Origin: Oasisia sp. SBJ-2009
Lineage: Eukaryota; Annelida; Polychaeta; Sabellida; Siboglinidae
Assembly (NCBI GenBank): GCA_964017155.1
Contig: OZ024865.1
Coordinates: 15,033,333 to 15,097,332, forward strand
Length of the DNA stretch: 64,000 nucleotides
Direction of reading: 5' to 3'
Shown here: one piece after another, positions 59,227-64,000 of the stretch
Layout of the letters: each line of letters opens with the position of its first letter
Position numbering within the stretch: position 1 is the stretch's first letter
Position numbers and translations under genes: made by a program
Notes under the pieces: generated by a model
What the model saw: the letters and a program-made list of their open reading frames with translations, nothing else
What the model was told of the DNA's origin: nothing
Databases searched by the model: none

Positions 59227-59707
59227 AATATAATAAAATGCCGTAGTTGATATCCACCACTATAACGCTTCGTCATAATAAGTCACGATACGGCGTTAAA
59301 TTTGTCAATTCATTAAGCTTGTCTTTTACAAGAGGATGATTACACAATCATTGCTTATACAATAATGTAACTACACAGACAATGTCCCTTCCATTCAAAT
59401 AACCACGCACAGACAGTGGCGTGACAGTAAAAACGTACCAATCACGTAGAGATCGATAACCACAGTAAATCTATTTATATCAAATGGGGAAGTTTATGGA
59501 CTGTATAGGCCTGTATATACAAGCCAAAACATAACCACACTAATGAACGACTACACTGCACGCGGAGTGTAAATACTCGCAGGTAACCGGTCACTTGTTT
59601 TACAGAGACGTGTTTGTGGTCGTCAACAACTAAGAGAGCTGTCAACCGGGGATATGTGGCTATCGCACTGAGTGTTGGTTCGGATAAGACAGACAGAAGA
59701 GGCCGCC

Positions 59708-60208
59708 ATGTGTAACGAGAAACGTTGTGTGAAGACACAGCCAATGGACGACGTCGACGTAGCCACGATACAGGAGATCGGTCGAATCTTGCGCGACGCC
59801 GGAGACAGAATGAAAGACGAAGAACGCGTCTTCCCAAAATGACGCCCGTCTTCTGTCGAGTTCTGCTCCAGTTCTCCGGCTGGCGCTGGGTCCGTGAAGG
59901 GTGGGGAGTCTTCTACAGCGCGACCTGTCGGCTGGCTTTGCCTTACACCTTGTGGTTATATACCTTGGGTGTATAACCATGGTGTAATCGATCTCCAGTC
60001 GAGCACCCGCACTACAACGTCAACATCCCACGAACTAGCGACAGTTCCAATTCTTCCGTCAAACGCTCCCGACTGTGGAAGAACATTTCAAGAGACATTT
60101 GTGAACTCGTACGGCAAACAATGTGGCATTTATCCATCTTTTCAAACAATGTCAACAGAGAGAAGAAATTGTTCAAGCATACGTCATGACAACATCCGTG
60201 CACGGTAA
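59708..60208 (+). pseudogene. Bcl-2-like family copy 4, frameshifted
   Basis: ATG at 59708 (MCNEKRC) reads 44 codons with IGRILRDAGDRMKDEERVFP, then TGA at 59840-59842 because one base is missing relative to copy 2. Homology resumes as MTPVFCRVLLQFSGWRWVRE and LALPYTLWLY to a second slip near 59964, then continues as VYNHGVIDLQSSTRTTTSTS ... NAPDCGRTFQETFVNSYGK to a stop at 60208. Copy 2's TAA after GVIDL is CAG here, so the ancestral protein was longer. TATATA is at 59514-59519. The first 44 codons alone could still yield a BH3-only peptide. Confidence 0.6.
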
Positions 60209-60555
60209 AGAAGAGTATGTTTTGACAAATGTATCATAGACGTAGTCTACAGGTAAGATATCTACCTAGTGCTGGTGTGAGGCCTTGTTAAAAATATAAG
60301 TAAAATGTCTGATGTTAATAGGCAAAATGTGATATACTGGACATTTATGTATATTGACAATGGTATAAATAATATCACACATTGCAGGATACCGAATGCC
60401 ATCGACGATGCCAAGACGCTGGAACGTATAGTTGTCATGAGTTATGTGCAGAATACTTTTACATGCTGCTGGGCACAGTAATATTACTATTACTCTCCAT
60501 TTTACAATGAATAATTGCAGTGTTTTACCTCAAAATTATTATACGAGTAATGTTT

Positions 60556-61240
60556 ACGCATACCATTATTCTGCAATGTTTATGCAGACCATTATTCTAC
60601 AATTTTTACGCAGACCATTATTCTACAATATTTACGCAGACCATTATTCTACAATGTTTACGCAGACCATTATTCTACAATGTTTATACAGACCATTATT
60701 CTACAATGTTTATACAGACCATTATTCTACAATGTTTATGCAGACCATCATTCTGCAATGTTTATACAGACCATTATTCTACAATGTTTATGCAGACCAT
60801 TATTCTACAATGTTTATGCAGACCATTTTTCTACAATGTTTATACAGACCATTATTCTGCAATGTTTATACAGACCATTATTCTGCAATGTTTATACAGA
60901 CCATTATTCTGCAATATTTATACAGACCATTATTCTACAATGTTTATACAGACCATTATTCTACAATGTTTATGCAGACCATTATTCTACAATGTTTATA
61001 CAGACCATTATTCTACAATGTTTATACAGACCATTATTCTACAATGTTTATACAGACCATTATTCTACAATATTTATACAGACCATTATTCTACAATGTT
61101 TATACAGACCATTATTCTACAATGTTTATACAGACCATTATTCTACAATGTTTATGCAGACCGTCATTCTACAATGTTTATGCAGACCATTATTCTACAG
61201 CGTTATGCAGACCATTATTTTACAATGTTTATGCAGACTT
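60556..61240 (+). repeat. 26-bp minisatellite
   Basis: About 25 units of TGTTTATACAGACCATTATT plus CTACAA; the three long plus-strand frames across it are artefacts. In the paralogous block (39480-39540) the same place holds only one to two diverged units. Confidence 0.97.
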
Positions 61241-61971
61241 ATAGTTTATATATTAATTTTATTCATGAAGACCTTTATTTTATTACAAATAATGTATTGT
61301 GCCAAAAGCCACATGTCTTCAATGTCTTCAAATTTAGCGTAATATGTATGTGCAATGTTTGATTTGTTACAATGATATTATGTATACTACTATAAATACG
61401 GCATGCAGGGACAAATACAAGAGGCTTTCATTTTCAACGCCCAATTTATTTTTATTATGAATAATAACCAATTGGTCTGTGCAATAAGACGAAATGTTCA
61501 GGGTTAATATTTTGAATTTATGTAAAGGATAATGAAGATATAATGTTAGGATTAATTAAAATACATCAAATCAGTGAAGCTGTCGACACAGTGGACGCCC
61601 CACTGCGTAAATAATACTGTTTGTGGTTTTAGGTCAAGATCTAGCTCTGATAATGATAACATGTGTGTAATTCTACATAATACTGTTACTTGTCACATGT
61701 GGATTAGCTGATCAATTATTTTGTAAACTTATTACTTTTATATATTACTATATTACTTATATTTGTTATACATTTTACAACTGATTTCTTTCTTACCTTT
61801 TACACTAAGCCAAACATTTACATCTTAGTGGTTTACAATATAGAAAATATATGTGGTTTATGCCTGTGTTTTGGATGTATTTATTTGTATATACATGTTT
61901 ATGGGTTTACATGAAATAAATGTATTCGTATTCGTCCTTCGTGGCTCAAGTCAACGTATTTCTCCATGTTA

Positions 61972-62766
61972 CATGTCAAATATACACTCGGGACACCTCC
62001 ATATACACAAGGCACACCTCCATAGACACTCGGGTCACCTCCATATACACACGGGACACCTCCATATACACACGGGACACCTCCATATACAATCGAGACA
62101 CCTCCATATACAATCAAGACACTTCCATATACACACGGGACACCTCCATATACACACGGGACACCTCCATATTCACTCGGGACACCTTCATATACACACG
62201 GGACACCTCCATAAAAACACGGGATACCTCCATATACAATCGAGACACCTCCATGTACACCCTGGACACCTCCATATACACTCGGGACATTTCCATAATA
62301 TACATACGGGGCACATCAATATACACTCGGAACTCCTCCATATACACACGGGACACCTCCATATACACACGGGACACCTCCATATACACTCGGGACACCT
62401 CCATATATACACGGGAAACCTTCATATACACTCGGGACACCTCCATATACGCACGGGACACCTCCATATACAATCGAGACACCTCCATATACAATCGAGA
62501 CACCTCCATATACACAAGGAACACCTCCATATACACACGTGACACCTCCATATACAATCGAAACACCTCCATATATGCACACGGAACACCTCCATATACA
62601 CACGGGACACCTCCATATACACAAGGAACACCTCCATATACACACGGGACACCTCCATATATACACGGGACACCTCCATCTACACTCGGGACACCTCCAT
62701 TTTCACTCGGGACACCTTCACATACACACGGGACACCTCCATATATACACGGGACACCTCCATATG
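61972..62766 (+). repeat. 21-bp minisatellite
   Basis: About 37 units of GACACCTCCATATACACACG plus G. The frames on both strands are artefacts. The paralogue near 36705-36725 has a single copy of this sequence. Confidence 0.97.
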
Positions 62767-64000
62767 TAACCATAACCATAACCATAACATTTATTGACCC
62801 CAAGTAGGTATAGAAAGTACATAAATTTCGTACAGTACATTTATACAAGCATATATACACACATATTATATCATGTTCACATACTATTATAGGTCTATAT
62901 GGTAGGCCTACATTACACACAAATGTGTGCACTTACAGTAATTCTTGTTGTACAAAAATAAGAAATAAAACACACAATAATATAACATTTACCAACTGGG
63001 GTCGGTAGCTCCTATTAAGACAATAATGTCGCTGTCATAGGAGCCACCATAATTCCATGGTATTAAGTAGTATGGTCCTTAGTATACAAGATGTCTAACT
63101 CAAATGTTTATATGGAAGTGTTAGCTTTAAGTAAGAAAGTGTGAGGTGGTGTAGAGATGGGCTAGTGAACATTAACATTTTTTTTTTATTTAGTTGACAT
63201 ACATAACAATTTGATAGAGTACCTATATCACTATAGTTGTTTAGCAAACAAGTTTTTATATATATTATAAATCCATGCAAGCTGTGAGTATATTTTGTTT
63301 TTAATTGCATCAGCAGTCTCATTTATAGTATGAGGGAGGCTGTGTCTGAGACATGTCATTGCAAAATCATGCTTAGCTCTAAAAGTATGTATATTATCTT
63401 TTGCACGAGTATTATAATTGTGTATATTAATACTTGGTATAATTTCCCAGTTTAGTAAATACGAAGGTAATTGTTTATGGATATATTTAAAATAAAATTT
63501 TAATTCTTGTAACTTTAACATATCTTCTATTTTCAGTAGTTTAAGATTTTTGAAAAGTGGTTCTGTATGTGAATTATATCTATTTAAGGTTATTATTCGC
63601 ATAACCTTTTTTTGAATGCTTGTAATTCTATTTCTTTGATATCCCCAAATCATAATACAATAATTTATATGTGATAATATTAAGGTGTTATATAATAAAA
63701 CTTTTATGTCTAATGGTAATACATATTTTAATCGGTTTAATACGCCAATTGTTTTTGAACACTTATTTGATATTTTCTCCGTGTGTTTTCTCCAATTTAG
63801 ATTAGTGTCTAAAGTCAATCCGAGAAAATTAAATTCATCTACTCTTTCAATATATACATCATCTATTTTAAGTGTAAGAGCTTGCATACGTTTATTAGGC
63901 ATATGGAAAACCATATATTTCGTTTTACTTTTATTTAATAATAATTTATTAATAATTAGCCATTCATTAATTTTACAGAGTTCTTCATTTATTATGGTTT
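62767..64000 (-). mobile_element. CR1/L2-like LINE, 3' part, continuing past the window
   Basis: Same family as the 11.6-16.4 kb element. The 3' tail is a (GTTATG)n run (plus strand CATAAC, 62768-62789) that directly abuts the 21-bp minisatellite. The 3' UTR carries the stem GGTGGCTCCTAT / ATAGGAGCTACC (62998-63049). Confidence 0.9.
63231..64000 (-). CDS. LINE ORF2 C-terminal part (partial)
   Basis: Open from the window edge to the stop at 63231. It starts within the RT/thumb region (NEWLIINKLLLNKSKTKYMV) and continues DEFNFLGLTLDTNLNWRKH, HINYCIMIWGYQRNRI, AMTCLRHSLPHTIN. It aligns without gaps to the C-terminal part of the ORF2 at 12-15 kb, at roughly half identity by eye, so it is a distinct subfamily. 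The catalytic YADD lies beyond the window. Confidence 0.92.
   Translation of the reverse strand, partial: TIINEELCKINEWLIINKLLLNKSKTKYMVFHMPNKRMQALTLKIDDVYIERVDEFNFLGLTLDTNLNWRKHTEKISNKCSKTIGVLNRLKYVLPLDIKVLLYNTLILSHINYCIMIWGYQRNRITSIQKKVMRIITLNRYNSHTEPLFKNLKLLKIEDMLKLQELKFYFKYIHKQLPSYLLNWEIIPSINIHNYNTRAKDNIHTFRAKHDFAMTCLRHSLPHTINETADAIKNKIYSQLAWIYNIYKNLFAKQL

Larger units (their letters stand above)
59325..61990 (+). repeat. segmental duplication block, copy B (inverse of 36700-40755)
   Basis: Collinear in inverse orientation with the 36.7-40.75 kb block: shared promoter, Bcl-2-like frame, FVNxYGK region, a tract near 61280-61400, the empty LINE site at 61896-61922, and a phrase leading into the 62 kb minisatellite. 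Confidence 0.85.

Noticed and set aside
60444..61362. Three overlapping plus-strand frames of 220-280 codons
   Set aside because: 26-bp tandem repeat open in all three frames; the paralogous block shows the repeat is new and non-coding.
61853..62932. Repeat-protein-like frames on both strands (Ile-Tyr-Thr-Arg-Asp and Tyr-Gly-Gly-Val themes)
   Set aside because: 21-bp minisatellite without an expressed context; open on both strands because the unit lacks stops.

Overview
The window is eukaryotic. It is AT-rich, with spliced genes whose exons are bounded by GT/AG, long (TA)n, (CA)n and (TGCG)n tracts, tRNA-derived and LINE retroelements, and cut-and-paste transposon remnants. The gene content (RAD9, Bcl-2-like BH3 motifs, THAP, SWIM and CR1/L2-type LINE fragments) fits an invertebrate animal. 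I cannot name the species; a lophotrochozoan or basal deuterostome is only a guess.

Layout. 1-6.8 kb: THAP (P-type) transposase remnant and LINE debris. 7.1-11.6 kb: a large imperfect palindrome whose arms both carry a decayed SWIM zinc-finger coding fragment. 11.6-16.4 kb: a nearly complete minus-strand LINE with an intact reverse transcriptase ORF and an ORF1 broken by one stop. 18.3-31.35 kb: a plus-strand gene predicted to encode a secreted protein with two equal cysteine modules. Its largest intron holds an 8.4 kb stretch bounded by inverted repeats (19.9-28.4 kb), inside which lies a small minus-strand spliced gene with a SET-like fragment. 33.5-40.8 kb: two members of a Bcl-2-like (LRDAGD BH3 motif) family and a LINE inserted beside one of them.

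41.25-55.36 kb: a complete 13-exon RAD9 checkpoint clamp gene (468 residues), the best supported gene here. Its introns hold several tandem arrays, four of which copy or abut splice junctions, plus a hAT element, a MITE-like element and a SINE. 57.9-62.8 kb: two more Bcl-2-like loci; the second sits in a block that is an inverted duplicate of the 36.7-40.75 kb block, so RAD9 lies between inverted segmental duplicates. Two large minisatellites in the 60-62.8 kb block are absent from its paralogue. 62.8-64 kb: the 3' end of another LINE of the 12 kb family, running off the window.

How genes relate: RAD9 encodes a subunit of the 9-1-1 DNA damage clamp, and in mammals its N-terminal BH3-like segment binds Bcl-2 proteins. 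Finding it between degenerating Bcl-2-like loci is noteworthy but may be chance. Everything else is mobile-element or repeat biology.
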